In this document: positions 52,713 to 61,485 of the stretch, piece by piece
Layout: each line of letters begins with the position of its first letter
Position numbering within the stretch: position 1 is the stretch's first letter
Assembly (NCBI GenBank): GCA_045567335.1
Contig: JBJLCZ010000011.1
Span: 45,574-109,573, forward strand
Origin: Pelagilacustribacter sp045567335
GTDB lineage: Bacteria > Pseudomonadota > Alphaproteobacteria > Pelagibacterales > Pelagibacteraceae
Length of the DNA stretch: 64,000 nt
Direction: 5' to 3'
Translations under genes and position numbers: made by a program
The notes under the pieces: model-generated
Told to the model about the DNA's origin: nothing
Databases searched by the model: none
The model's input: the letters and a program-made list of their open reading frames with translations, nothing else

Positions 52713-53206
52713 TAAAGATATTGATAATTATATTTATAATTTTTTCTCAAAAACTCCACGCGCATGAATTGAAAGGAATTCCAAAAATAGTTGATGGAGA
52801 TACTATCTATATAAATTCTCATAAGATACGACTTGAAGGTATTGATGCTCCTGAAATAAGGCAAAAATGTAAAAAAAATTTTTTAAAAATATCTTCTATG
52901 ATAAATATAAATTTTCAAAAAGAATACTATTGTGGAAAACATTCAAAGGAAAAACTTAAAAAAAAAATTGCTAATAAATTAGTAATTTGTAAATCGTCAG
53001 GAAAAGATAGGTATAAAAGATATTTGGCAACATGTTTTGAGGAAAAAATTAATTTAAATAAATGGATGGTAAAAAGCGGTTATGCTGTTGCTTATAGAAG
53101 ATATTCCAAGATTTATATGGCAGATGAGAAATTCGCAAAAGAGAATAAAATGGGTATTTGGGCAGGTTCTTTTACAAGACCAGAAAAATGGAGAAAGCTT
53201 AATTAA
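52709..53206 (+). CDS. Secreted thermonuclease-family protein (SNase fold)
   Basis: A 165-residue protein with a signal peptide (IKILIIIFIIFSQKLHA) and a staphylococcal-nuclease domain: VDGDTIYI, IRLEGIDAPEIRQ with catalytic Arg, Asp and Glu, and GKDRYKRYLATC with the second Arg. NKMGIWAGSFTRPEKWR closes it. Likely a periplasmic or extracellular calcium-dependent nuclease, which could support nucleotide or phosphate scavenging. Confidence 0.85.
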   Translation: MIKILIIIFIIFSQKLHAHELKGIPKIVDGDTIYINSHKIRLEGIDAPEIRQKCKKNFLKISSMININFQKEYYCGKHSKEKLKKKIANKLVICKSSGKDRYKRYLATCFEEKINLNKWMVKSGYAVAYRRYSKIYMADEKFAKENKMGIWAGSFTRPEKWRKLN

Positions 53207-53226
53207 TTTCTTATATAAATTGAGAA

Positions 53227-53826
53227 GTGATTCATTTTAAAAAATATTTTTATCTATTAATATTAATTATAATTTCAGCTTGTTCTTCAATTCCTAAAAA
53301 TACTCAAAATAGCTGTGCAATATTTGAGGAAAGATATTTGTGGTATAAACATTCAAAATCAGCTTATGAGAAGTGGGGAGTTCCAATACATATACAATTA
53401 GCTTTTGTTAAAAAAGAAAGTAGCTTTAATTGGCTGGCAAAACCACCTAGAGTAAAATTGTTTAAAATAATTCCATTTAAAAGACCTTCTAGTTCATTTG
53501 GTTATTCTCAGGCAGTAAAAGGGACTTGGGAACAATATAAAAAAGAAACAGGTAATAAACTTGCCACAAGAATGAGATTTAAAGACTCTGTAGATTTTAT
53601 TGGCTGGTATGTAAATAAGTCTTCAAAGATTTTAAAAATTTCTAAAAAAGATGCTTATCGACAATATCTTGCTTATTATAAAGGATGGGGTGATTATAAA
53701 AACTATAAAAGTGATAAGAAAGCAGTTATTTACGCAAAGTCAGTAAGAGAATTTTCTAAAAAATATAAGAAACAACTTACATTATGTAAGAAAAATTTAG
53801 ATAAAAATAAATATATTATTTTTTAA
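53227..53826 (+). CDS. Lipoprotein with lytic transglycosylase-like (SLT) domain
   Basis: A 199-residue protein starting at GTG 53227, with a lipoprotein signal (LLILIIISAC lipobox, Cys near residue 19). AFVKKESSFNW supplies the likely catalytic Glu and SSSFGYSQAVKGTWEQYK is the SLT-type follow-up motif. Probably an outer-membrane murein transglycosylase. It ends 11 nt inside the convergent RND pump gene. Confidence 0.75.
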   Translation: MIHFKKYFYLLILIIISACSSIPKNTQNSCAIFEERYLWYKHSKSAYEKWGVPIHIQLAFVKKESSFNWLAKPPRVKLFKIIPFKRPSSSFGYSQAVKGTWEQYKKETGNKLATRMRFKDSVDFIGWYVNKSSKILKISKKDAYRQYLAYYKGWGDYKNYKSDKKAVIYAKSVREFSKKYKKQLTLCKKNLDKNKYIIF

Positions 53827-56800
53827 GCTGTTTATTCAACTCAATTTCTACGGCATCAATTCTTTGAGTATTTTTTCCTATAATTGAATATACTGTTGGA
53901 ATTACATATAAAGTAAAAAAAGTTGAAAATAACATTCCTCCGAAAATAGTGATTCCTACTGTAAGCCTACTCGCAGCTCCTGGACCAGAGCCAATTATAA
54001 GAGGTAAAACTCCAAAAATTGTTGAGAGACTTGTCATAAGGATTGGCCTTAGTCTTATTGTAGAAGCTTCTACTATAGCGATCTCAATTTTTTTCCCCTC
54101 TTTACGAAGTTGATTTGCAAACTCTACTATTAAAATGCCGTTTTTTGCAGAAAGGCCTATTAAAATAACTAAGGCAATTTGACTGTATACGTTTATTGAT
54201 GATCCAACCACCAAAATGCCTAAAATTCCTCCCAAGATAGCTAAAGGAACAGTCAACATAATCGTTAGCGGATGTCGCCAACTTTCAAATTGAGCACACA
54301 TTGCAAGATAGGCCGTTACCAATGCTAATATAAAGATAACATATAACTCATTGTTTGTTTTCTTGTATTCTTCACTTTCTCCTTTGTAGGCAATTTTTGC
54401 TTGTGGTGTATTTTTTTCTACTACATTTACTAAAAATTTTAATGCTTCATCTAAAGAATAATCACCCACTAATCTTGCAGATATGGTTACAGCTTTTTGC
54501 CTATTATATCTTGCTAAAAAAGGTGATTGTCCCTCTTCACTGTAAGAAACTAAATTTGAAACAGATACAAGCTTTCCATTATTTTTTGATCTAACAAATA
54601 CTTTACTTATACTATCTGGTTCTTGCCTGTCTTTAATATCTCCTTGAAGAATTATTGAGTATTCTTTTCCGTCTTGTGTAAATTGAGTAACACTTTTTGA
54701 TCCAAATATTGTTTCAATTGTTTGACCTATATCTTCAGTTGATACACCTAAGTCAGCAGCTTTTTTTTGATCAATCTTCACGTTAATTTGAGGTTTATTT
54801 AAATCAAAATCATCTTGTATTGTAGATAGTCCAGGATTTTTTCTAGCTTCTTTTTTGATTAATTCTTTCCACTTAACAAGTTGATCGTATGTATTTCCTA
54901 AAATTACAAACTGAACTGGACTTTCAATTCCTCCAGTTCGTATTCCTTGTGGCATTACAGGAAATGCAAGGACTCCTGGCACTCGAGATATTTCTTTAAA
55001 AGATTCTCGCATAATTTTTACCCCATGACGATCTCTTTTTGACCAAGGTTCTAAAAGTACAATTATAAAACCACTATTTACTTGTTTTGAAGATTTACCA
55101 AATCCTGGAACTCTCATAATGAGTTTTCTGTATTCGCCTCCTCCAACTTTCGGAAGCAATAATTTTTCAATATCTTCGGCCTTTGATTTTGTAAAATTAA
55201 AACCTGATCCTTGTGGCGCTTTTACTATAATAAAGAAAGCACCTCTATCTTCAGGTGCAATTAATTCTTTTGGAGAAAAAATAAATAAAAAAACAGTTAA
55301 ACTTAAAATAATTGTTAAAAAAGATAAGATTATTTTTTTTTTATTTATCCAGACCATTAGTGATTTTTTGTAAGAAAAAGTAATCTCTTTTAAAAATTTT
55401 TCAAATTTAATTACAATTCTTGATTTTTTCATATTTTTTTTTAAAAATTTGCTTCCTAACATCGGACTTAAGGAAAGTGCTACAAAGCTAGATATTATTA
55501 CTGCTGAGGCGAGTGTAATAGCAGTTTGTGTAAATAGAACTCCTGTAATACCTTTAATAAAAATGAGCGGGACAAATACTGCAACCAGAACAACGGTGGT
55601 AGCTATTATTGCAAAAGAAACTTGTTTAGCTCCCTTATATGCCGCAACTAAAGGACTATCACCAAGTTCTATTCTTCTTACAATATTTTCAAGCATAACA
55701 ATTGCATCATCAACAACTATTCCAATAGCTAAAACTAATGCCATCAAAGTAAAAAGATTGATTGAAAAATCAAAAATATATATAGCTAAAAAAGTAGAAA
55801 TTAATGAAACTGGTAAAGCTATAATCGGCACAATGAGTGCTCTTATATTTCCTAAAAACAAATAGATTATTATAGTTACTAAAATTAATGCAATTATTAG
55901 AGTTTTATAAACTTCTTTAATTGCAGATTTAATATAATTACTTCTATCAAAAGAAACTTCAAGAGTTGTGCCTTGTGGTAAAGAAGGGTTTATTTCTTTA
56001 ATCTTATTTTTAATTCCATCAGCAACAGAAATTGTATTAGCGTCAGATTGTTGGTATATTCCTATACCAACGACTTGTTTTCCATTTCCTTTGAATAAAG
56101 TTCTAGTAGATTCTGCTCCTATCTCAACTTTAGCAACATCATCTAATATAATAATAGAACCATCTCTTGCCCTTTTTAATGGAAGCTTCTTGTAACTTTC
56201 CAAATTTTGATATGCTTTATCTAGCTTAATAGTAAGATCAATGTCTTTTGACTCAATTCTACCAGCTGGAAACTCAATATTTTCTTTTTTCAATGCTTGA
56301 ATTACTTCTTGAGTAGTTAAATCTCGAGCTGCTAAGGCAATAGGATCAATCCACACTCTTAATGATAACTCTCTTTGTCCGCCAAGTCTTACTCTACCAA
56401 CCCCAGGAACTGTAGAAAAAGTATCAGTTAAAAATCTATCAGCATAGTCAGTTAATTCAAGATCAGACATATCATTCGAACTGAAAGATAGCCACATGGT
56501 AGTTCTCATACCTGCACTTTGTTTGAATATTTCAGGTTGTTTAGCTCCATCAGGCAAATTATCAACAACTCTTGCGACCGAACTTCTTACGTCATTCGTT
56601 ACATCATCTAGATTAAGACTAGTTTCAAACGTAAGAGTTATTCTTGAACTTTCATCTTCACTAAAAGAATCAATTGTTTCTAAACCAGGAGTACCACCTA
56701 CAAAATCTTCAATTTTTTGAGTAATTTGTGTATCTATAATTTCAGCTGAAGCTCCTTTGTAATCAGTTTGTATTGTAACTATAGGTGGTTGAACATCAGG

Positions 56801-56911
56801 CAATTCATCAGTTGGTATCTCCTGAAAAGTCACAAGTCCAAAAATAACTAAGACAAGACTCATTACTGAGGCTACCACTGGTCTTTTTATTGATAAATCT
56901 GTTAAGAACAT
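53816..56911 (-). CDS. RND efflux transporter, AcrB/MexF-like inner-membrane pump
   Basis: Proton-driven export pump. The 1031-residue protein has the RND plan: TM1, large periplasmic loop, TM2-6, TM7, second periplasmic loop and TM8-12. The proton-relay Asp pair lies in GIVVDDAIVMLENI; the second half has LSAKNGILIVEFANQLR. The substrate is unknown. It follows the adaptor gene by 10 nt; no TolC-type outer-membrane channel is encoded nearby. Confidence 0.93.
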   Translation of the reverse strand: MFLTDLSIKRPVVASVMSLVLVIFGLVTFQEIPTDELPDVQPPIVTIQTDYKGASAEIIDTQITQKIEDFVGGTPGLETIDSFSEDESSRITLTFETSLNLDDVTNDVRSSVARVVDNLPDGAKQPEIFKQSAGMRTTMWLSFSSNDMSDLELTDYADRFLTDTFSTVPGVGRVRLGGQRELSLRVWIDPIALAARDLTTQEVIQALKKENIEFPAGRIESKDIDLTIKLDKAYQNLESYKKLPLKRARDGSIIILDDVAKVEIGAESTRTLFKGNGKQVVGIGIYQQSDANTISVADGIKNKIKEINPSLPQGTTLEVSFDRSNYIKSAIKEVYKTLIIALILVTIIIYLFLGNIRALIVPIIALPVSLISTFLAIYIFDFSINLFTLMALVLAIGIVVDDAIVMLENIVRRIELGDSPLVAAYKGAKQVSFAIIATTVVLVAVFVPLIFIKGITGVLFTQTAITLASAVIISSFVALSLSPMLGSKFLKKNMKKSRIVIKFEKFLKEITFSYKKSLMVWINKKKIILSFLTIILSLTVFLFIFSPKELIAPEDRGAFFIIVKAPQGSGFNFTKSKAEDIEKLLLPKVGGGEYRKLIMRVPGFGKSSKQVNSGFIIVLLEPWSKRDRHGVKIMRESFKEISRVPGVLAFPVMPQGIRTGGIESPVQFVILGNTYDQLVKWKELIKKEARKNPGLSTIQDDFDLNKPQINVKIDQKKAADLGVSTEDIGQTIETIFGSKSVTQFTQDGKEYSIILQGDIKDRQEPDSISKVFVRSKNNGKLVSVSNLVSYSEEGQSPFLARYNRQKAVTISARLVGDYSLDEALKFLVNVVEKNTPQAKIAYKGESEEYKKTNNELYVIFILALVTAYLAMCAQFESWRHPLTIMLTVPLAILGGILGILVVGSSINVYSQIALVILIGLSAKNGILIVEFANQLRKEGKKIEIAIVEASTIRLRPILMTSLSTIFGVLPLIIGSGPGAASRLTVGITIFGGMLFSTFFTLYVIPTVYSIIGKNTQRIDAVEIELNKQLKK

Positions 56912-56921
56912 ATTTATTTTT

Positions 56922-57794
56922 TTAGTTAATAGATTTTAAAATCTTTACTTTTGCTTTATCTCTTACTTTAGAAACTCCTTCACTAATCACTTTATCTCCT
57001 TCAGATATACCTTTAATAACAGAAACTTTTCCAAAATTTCTCTTACCTATCTCTATATTTCTTTTTTCTGCAATATCTTTGTTTATCAAATAAACAAATG
57101 CTGTTTTACCTTGAATAGTAATTGCACTTTCTGGAACTCCAATTTTATTTTCTTCGTCATATATGACTTTTACTGTCATTAACTGACCAGGAATTATCTC
57201 AAAATTTGAATTATCAACAATTATTCTTGCTAAAATTGAACGAGTTGAAGGATCTATTCTGGAGCTTACCGAACCCACTTTGCCACTGAAAGTTTTATTA
57301 AAAGCAGAACTTGAAATTCTTGCTTTAAGATTTTTCTTTAAAACTCCTACGTAATTTTCAGGCACTTTAATATCTATCATTATATTTTTAAGATCATCTA
57401 AGGTTATGATTAAACTGTCCGAACCAAGTACACCTTGTGCAATTTCTCTTTTTCCAAGTCTGCCTGCAAAATCAGCCACAATATTTTCACTATCTTTCAA
57501 AGCAACAATTATATCTCCTTTTTTTACAAACCTATTCTCTATGTCAAGATTGCCAACTATATTTTCTTTTTTTACCCTATAAGTTTTTGAGCTTTGAGCT
57601 ATGGCTGTCCCAAATGTTTCTATACTTTTATAAAATAAAGATTTTTCTACTTTTGTTATTATTACGCCTGGTGCTGGCCTTACACTAAATTTTTTTTTAA
57701 AATGCAAACCTATGAAATATCTAGCAGCAATAACAGCAAATATACTTATAAAAAAAATTATTAAAAAGGTTTTTATTTTAGTTGAAGTTTTCAT
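56922..57794 (-). CDS. RND efflux periplasmic adaptor (membrane fusion protein)
   Basis: Links the RND pump to an outer-membrane channel. The 290-residue protein has an N-terminal anchor (IKTFLIIFFISIFAVIAARYF), a lipoyl-like segment (KKGDIIVALKDSE) and the beta-barrel region with GKVGSVSSRIDPSTRSILARI and PGQLMTV. It is short for the family, with a reduced helical hairpin, as in some marine RND adaptors. Confidence 0.88.
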   Translation of the reverse strand: MKTSTKIKTFLIIFFISIFAVIAARYFIGLHFKKKFSVRPAPGVIITKVEKSLFYKSIETFGTAIAQSSKTYRVKKENIVGNLDIENRFVKKGDIIVALKDSENIVADFAGRLGKREIAQGVLGSDSLIITLDDLKNIMIDIKVPENYVGVLKKNLKARISSSAFNKTFSGKVGSVSSRIDPSTRSILARIIVDNSNFEIIPGQLMTVKVIYDEENKIGVPESAITIQGKTAFVYLINKDIAEKRNIEIGKRNFGKVSVIKGISEGDKVISEGVSKVRDKAKVKILKSIN

Positions 57795-57796
57795 TT

Positions 57797-58612
57797 TTAT
57801 TTAAGTCCATACTCTGCCCAAGAACCATCATAGATAATAGGTTTTTTACCACTTATAATAGAATTAGCTAGACCTAAAATACACGCAGTAATACCAGAAC
57901 CGCATGTAAATACCATCTCTTTATTTAAATCAATTTTACTTTCTTTAAATATTGAAACCAATTCCTCTTTTTTTTTAAACGTCCGATTTTCTTCATTAAT
58001 CATTAGTGTAAATGGAATATTTTTTGATCCTTTAATGTTTCCACTTTTGAGTTCTTTTCTTGGTTCTGGTTGCAAACCTAGAAATCTTTCTTTACTTCTA
58101 GCATCAATTAATTCAAATAATTCATCCTTAATATTAGAAATAATTTGCTCCTTATTTACAACTATACTTGAGTTCTCTTTAGCTTTGTAAGAACTTTTTT
58201 CAAATTTTTTAACAGTTGTTGTTGTTTCTTTTTTTTCGTTTAACCATTTTTTTAATCCTCCATCTAAAACAGAAATTAAATTTGGATTATGATTAAAATA
58301 TAAAAAATTATACCAAACTCGGCATGAGCTAATTACGTCGGAATTATCGTATACAACAATATGATCAGAATTTTTAATTCCTAAATTAGACATTTTTATT
58401 TCCCATTCATTTTGACTTGGCAACATGTGTGGAAGACTAGATTGCTTATTAGAATTTTCATCAATATCAAAAAAATTTGCATTTTTTATATGAGTAATAT
58501 TAAATTCATCAAATCCATTTCGTTTTGAATTTGGAAGATGCCAACTTGCATCAAATATTCTTACATCGCTTAAATTTTTCTCAAGCCATTCTGTAGTTAC
58601 TAAATTATTCAT
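57797..58612 (-). CDS. sseA: 3-mercaptopyruvate sulfurtransferase (rhodanese family)
   Basis: Transfers sulfur from 3-mercaptopyruvate to thiol acceptors or cyanide. The 271-residue protein has two rhodanese domains; the active Cys237 lies in TCGSGITAC, the mercaptopyruvate-type CGSG loop. The N-terminal domain includes VVYDNSD and LDGGLKKW. It overlaps msrA by 8 nt, so both are probably in one minus-strand operon with the RND pair. Confidence 0.9.
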   Translation of the reverse strand: MNNLVTTEWLEKNLSDVRIFDASWHLPNSKRNGFDEFNITHIKNANFFDIDENSNKQSSLPHMLPSQNEWEIKMSNLGIKNSDHIVVYDNSDVISSCRVWYNFLYFNHNPNLISVLDGGLKKWLNEKKETTTTVKKFEKSSYKAKENSSIVVNKEQIISNIKDELFELIDARSKERFLGLQPEPRKELKSGNIKGSKNIPFTLMINEENRTFKKKEELVSIFKESKIDLNKEMVFTCGSGITACILGLANSIISGKKPIIYDGSWAEYGLK

Positions 58613-59057
58613 TTCTTTTCTTTTCTATATATCTTTGATGATATTCTTCTGCTTTACAATAATTTTTTATTTTTGAAATCTTTGTTTCAATTTTATTATC
58701 GAAAATTGTATTTATTTTATTCAAAACTTCTTCAGCCTCTTCTTTTTGCTTATTATTTTCATAAAATATTTCACTTCTGTATTGAGTTCCTACATCAGGA
58801 AACTGCATATCTTTTTGGGTTGGATCGTGCATTTTAAAAAAAAGATCTAATATTTTTTTAAAAGAGATTATATTTTCATCAAAAGTCAATTTTACAACTT
58901 CTGCATGTCCAGTAGTTCCTGTACATACTTCTTCATATGTTACATTAGACTTAGCGCCTCCAGCATAGCCTACTTCAGATTTTATAATACCAGGTTTATT
59001 TTTGAAGTTTTCCTCAGGTTTCCAAAAACAACCAAGTGCAAGTGTACATTTCTGCAT
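58605..59057 (-). CDS. msrA: Peptide methionine-S-sulfoxide reductase A
   Basis: Repairs oxidised methionine. The 150-residue protein starts with the catalytic ALGCFWKPEENF (Cys10) and has EVGYAGG and CTGTTGHAEVVKLTF. QYRSEIFY and EEYHQRYIEK are also family-typical. First gene of the msrA-sseA-adaptor-pump run, 39 nt from the divergent transporter start at 59097. Confidence 0.95.
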   Translation of the reverse strand: MQKCTLALGCFWKPEENFKNKPGIIKSEVGYAGGAKSNVTYEEVCTGTTGHAEVVKLTFDENIISFKKILDLFFKMHDPTQKDMQFPDVGTQYRSEIFYENNKQKEEAEEVLNKINTIFDNKIETKISKIKNYCKAEEYHQRYIEKKRNE

Positions 59058-59096
59058 AAGTTATTTAATATATTAAGATTATATGAGGATATTAAA

Positions 59097-59978
59097 TTGT
59101 TAACACAAAATCAAATAGGCGTATTGTATATGGTAGCAAGCGTTATTTGTTTCTCTATTATGGATATCTGCGTCAAATGGCTAGATTATTATCCAGTTGG
59201 CCAAGTATTGTTTTTTAGATTCTTTATTGGATTTATTCCAATTTTTTTTATTATACCAAGAAATAAAATCTTAAGTTTTTATAAAACTTCACGACCTGGA
59301 TTACATGCTTTTAGAGCGATAACTGGTGCATTAGCTATCATAGCACTTTTATATGGGTTAAGAGAGTTACCTTTGGCTGATGTAATTTCACTTACTTTTG
59401 GAGGACCTATATTTGTAACAATAGCATCAATTTTCTTTTTATCTGAAAAGGTTGGAATTAAAAGATGGTTTGCAGTTTTTTTAGGGTTTATTGGAATGCT
59501 ATTAATTGTCCAACCTGCTTTTATAGATTTAAATTATTTTTATATTGCTCCAATTATTTTTTGCATATTTTTTGCCTGTGTAGCGATAAGCGTAAGGTCT
59601 CTCTCCAAGACAGAAGAAAATTACACAATAGCTTTCTATTTTACTTTTTTATGCACATTCTTAGGATTATGTTCAATTTTTTTTGTAGACTGGATTATGC
59701 CAACAAAAATTGATTTTTTAATCTTTTTTATTTTGGGACTTTGTGGGAGTATTGCCAACTTATTATTAACTCAAAGTTATAGACTTGCTGAAGCGTCACT
59801 AGTGACACCCATAAAGTACTTAAGCTTAGTTTTTGCAATTTTTTTTGGTTTTTTCATTTGGAGTGAAGTACCTAAAGTTCTTACATTGGTTGGTGCAACT
59901 CTTGTTATTCTAAGTTCTCTAATTATTTTTACAAGAGAGTCTCAACTTAAAAAACAAATTATAACTCCACGATCATGA
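59097..59978 (+). CDS. EamA-family (DMT superfamily) transporter
   Basis: A 293-residue protein with ten hydrophobic segments and two EamA repeats. I choose the TTG at 59097 because it gives the family's usual N-terminus (LTQNQIGVLYMVASVICFSI); the frame stays open upstream but that part is antisense to msrA and looks non-coding. SRPGLHAFRAITGALAIIALLYGL and the second-repeat SLVTPIKYLSLVFAIFFGF are EamA patterns. Substrate unknown. It overlaps the glycosylase by 4 nt. Confidence 0.85.
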   Translation: MLTQNQIGVLYMVASVICFSIMDICVKWLDYYPVGQVLFFRFFIGFIPIFFIIPRNKILSFYKTSRPGLHAFRAITGALAIIALLYGLRELPLADVISLTFGGPIFVTIASIFFLSEKVGIKRWFAVFLGFIGMLLIVQPAFIDLNYFYIAPIIFCIFFACVAISVRSLSKTEENYTIAFYFTFLCTFLGLCSIFFVDWIMPTKIDFLIFFILGLCGSIANLLLTQSYRLAEASLVTPIKYLSLVFAIFFGFFIWSEVPKVLTLVGATLVILSSLIIFTRESQLKKQIITPRS

Positions 59979-60601
59979 GCAATAAACCTCATTATTGGAA
60001 TAAAGCTAAAAAAATTTTATCAAAAAAAGATAAGGTTATGAAAAAGCTAATTTCTAATTATAAAGATGGTTCATTAATTACAAGAAATGATGTTTTTTTT
60101 TCACTTTGTAAAAGTATTATCGGACAACAAATTAGTGTAGTAGCTGCAAATTCTGTTTTTTTTAAATTTAAAAAAAAATGCAGAAATAAAATTTCAGCTA
60201 AAGTAGTTAATAAACTTTCTAGCCAGAGCCTTAAAAGTTGTGGATTAAGCAGACAGAAAGTTAAAGGCATAAAAGAATTAGCAAAAAAAATTATTAACAA
60301 AACTTTTAAACCAAGTTTAATCAAAAAGATGAGTGACGAGGAAGCTATAGAATACTTATCTAATTTAAGACAGATTGGCAAATGGTCAGCAGAAATGATT
60401 CTCTTGTTTACTTATAACAGGTCAAATATTTGGCCACTTCAAGATATAGGTTTATTAAGAGCGATATCTAATAATTATAATAAAAGATACTTTCCGCCAA
60501 ATCGATTCTTAAATCAACTATATAAGAAATTTTCTCCTTACTGCTCTGTAGCTACTTGGTACTTGTGGAGATCAATCGATGACGAACCAATCCAATATTA
60601 A
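59975..60601 (+). CDS. DNA-3-methyladenine glycosylase II-like (HhH-GPD)
   Basis: Base-excision repair glycosylase. The 208-residue protein has SIIGQQISVVAA, the helix-hairpin-helix LRQIGKWSAEMILLF and the catalytic Asp157 in PLQDIGLLRAI. It lacks an Fe-S cluster motif and the N-terminal domain of E. coli AlkA. It converges with the DUF1330 gene, overlapping by 4 nt. Confidence 0.87.
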   Translation: MSNKPHYWNKAKKILSKKDKVMKKLISNYKDGSLITRNDVFFSLCKSIIGQQISVVAANSVFFKFKKKCRNKISAKVVNKLSSQSLKSCGLSRQKVKGIKELAKKIINKTFKPSLIKKMSDEEAIEYLSNLRQIGKWSAEMILLFTYNRSNIWPLQDIGLLRAISNNYNKRYFPPNRFLNQLYKKFSPYCSVATWYLWRSIDDEPIQY

Positions 60602-60888
60602 TATCCCTCTATAACTATAGCATTAAAATCAGCTTTGCCATTTCTATAAGATTTGGCTTCCTGATATTCTTTTGAATTAAAACATTCTCGGGCTTTTTTA
60701 ACACTATCAAACTCTACAATCACGTTTCTTTCAAAATCATGTTTGCCCTCTAGTAAGGAAAAATTTCCACCTCTAACGATGTACTTACCCCCATGTTTTT
60801 CAATAGCTAATTTTGCTCTACTAGCGTATTCTTTAAATGCATCACTATCACTTATATTCACTTTAGCTATCCAATATCCTTTGCTCAT
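60598..60888 (-). CDS. DUF1330 family protein
   Basis: A 96-residue ferredoxin-like (alpha-beta barrel) protein with GYWIAKVNISDSDAFKEY, KHGGKYIVRGG and IVEFDSVKKARECFNSKEY, all DUF1330 hallmarks. Function unknown. It is preceded by a strong Shine-Dalgarno (GGAGGA, plus-strand 60896-60901), unusual for this genome, suggesting high translation. Confidence 0.85.
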   Translation of the reverse strand: MSKGYWIAKVNISDSDAFKEYASRAKLAIEKHGGKYIVRGGNFSLLEGKHDFERNVIVEFDSVKKARECFNSKEYQEAKSYRNGKADFNAIVIEGY

Positions 60889-60921
60889 TTACAATTCCTC
60901 CAAAAAGAATTAATAATTTAT

Positions 60922-61449
60922 ATGGCTGATAAACTTATCATAGATTGGAAAGAGTATAATTTAATAGTTGAAAAACTCGCAATACAAATTTTTGAAAGCG
61001 GTTATAAACCCACTATGCTAATAGGCATAATGAGAGGAGGATCTCCAATTATAGATGTTTTAAGCAGAGTATTTAAACTTAAGTGTGCATATCTTGCCGT
61101 GGAGTCATACTCAGGTGAAGGCACTGAAGATCAACAGGGTGAATTAGTTTTTTCTAGAGAAATGAGTTCAACTGTACAAGATATGGGCGGAAGACTTCTT
61201 CTTTGTGATGATTTATCAGATACAGGAGTAACTTTAAAAAAAAGTATTAATTGGCTTTATAGCTACCCAAAAATTAAAGAAATTGAGAGCATTAAGACCG
61301 CTGTTTTGTGGAAAAAAAAAGATTCAACTTTTGAACCAGATTACTGCGCACAGAGACTTGATGGTAATCCATGGATTGTACAACCTTTCGAGCACTATGA
61401 AGAGGTTAGAATTGAGGATCTAATTAAGAAACATAAGAAGAGTAAATAA
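60922..61449 (+). CDS. Purine phosphoribosyltransferase (HPRT/XGPRT-like)
   Basis: Transfers phosphoribose from PRPP to a purine base. The 175-residue protein has the PRPP motif LLLCDDLSDTGVTL, an early loop IGIMRGGSPI, and the base-site region near WIVQPFEHYEE. The adjacent convergent NCS2 permease suggests a purine base, but xanthine, guanine or hypoxanthine cannot be told apart. Confidence 0.78.
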   Translation: MADKLIIDWKEYNLIVEKLAIQIFESGYKPTMLIGIMRGGSPIIDVLSRVFKLKCAYLAVESYSGEGTEDQQGELVFSREMSSTVQDMGGRLLLCDDLSDTGVTLKKSINWLYSYPKIKEIESIKTAVLWKKKDSTFEPDYCAQRLDGNPWIVQPFEHYEEVRIEDLIKKHKKSK

Positions 61450-61485
61450 GGGCTAACTTTTAGCCAGCCCTTAAATTAATTTTTA
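61448..61485. terminator. Bidirectional terminator between the phosphoribosyltransferase and NCS2 genes
   Basis: AAGGGCT (61448-61454) pairs perfectly with AGCCCTT (61466-61472), and an alternative GGCTAA/TTAGCC hairpin nests inside. A T-rich stretch (TTAAATTAATTTTT) follows on the plus strand. It sits between convergent genes. Confidence 0.7.

Noticed and set aside
55449..55865. 138-codon plus-strand frame inside the RND pump
   Set aside because: Antisense to conserved transmembrane segments; no independent evidence.
58905..59096. 64-residue extension of the EamA transporter
   Set aside because: It is antisense to msrA and Cys/Phe-rich; the TTG at 59097 gives the normal family N-terminus.
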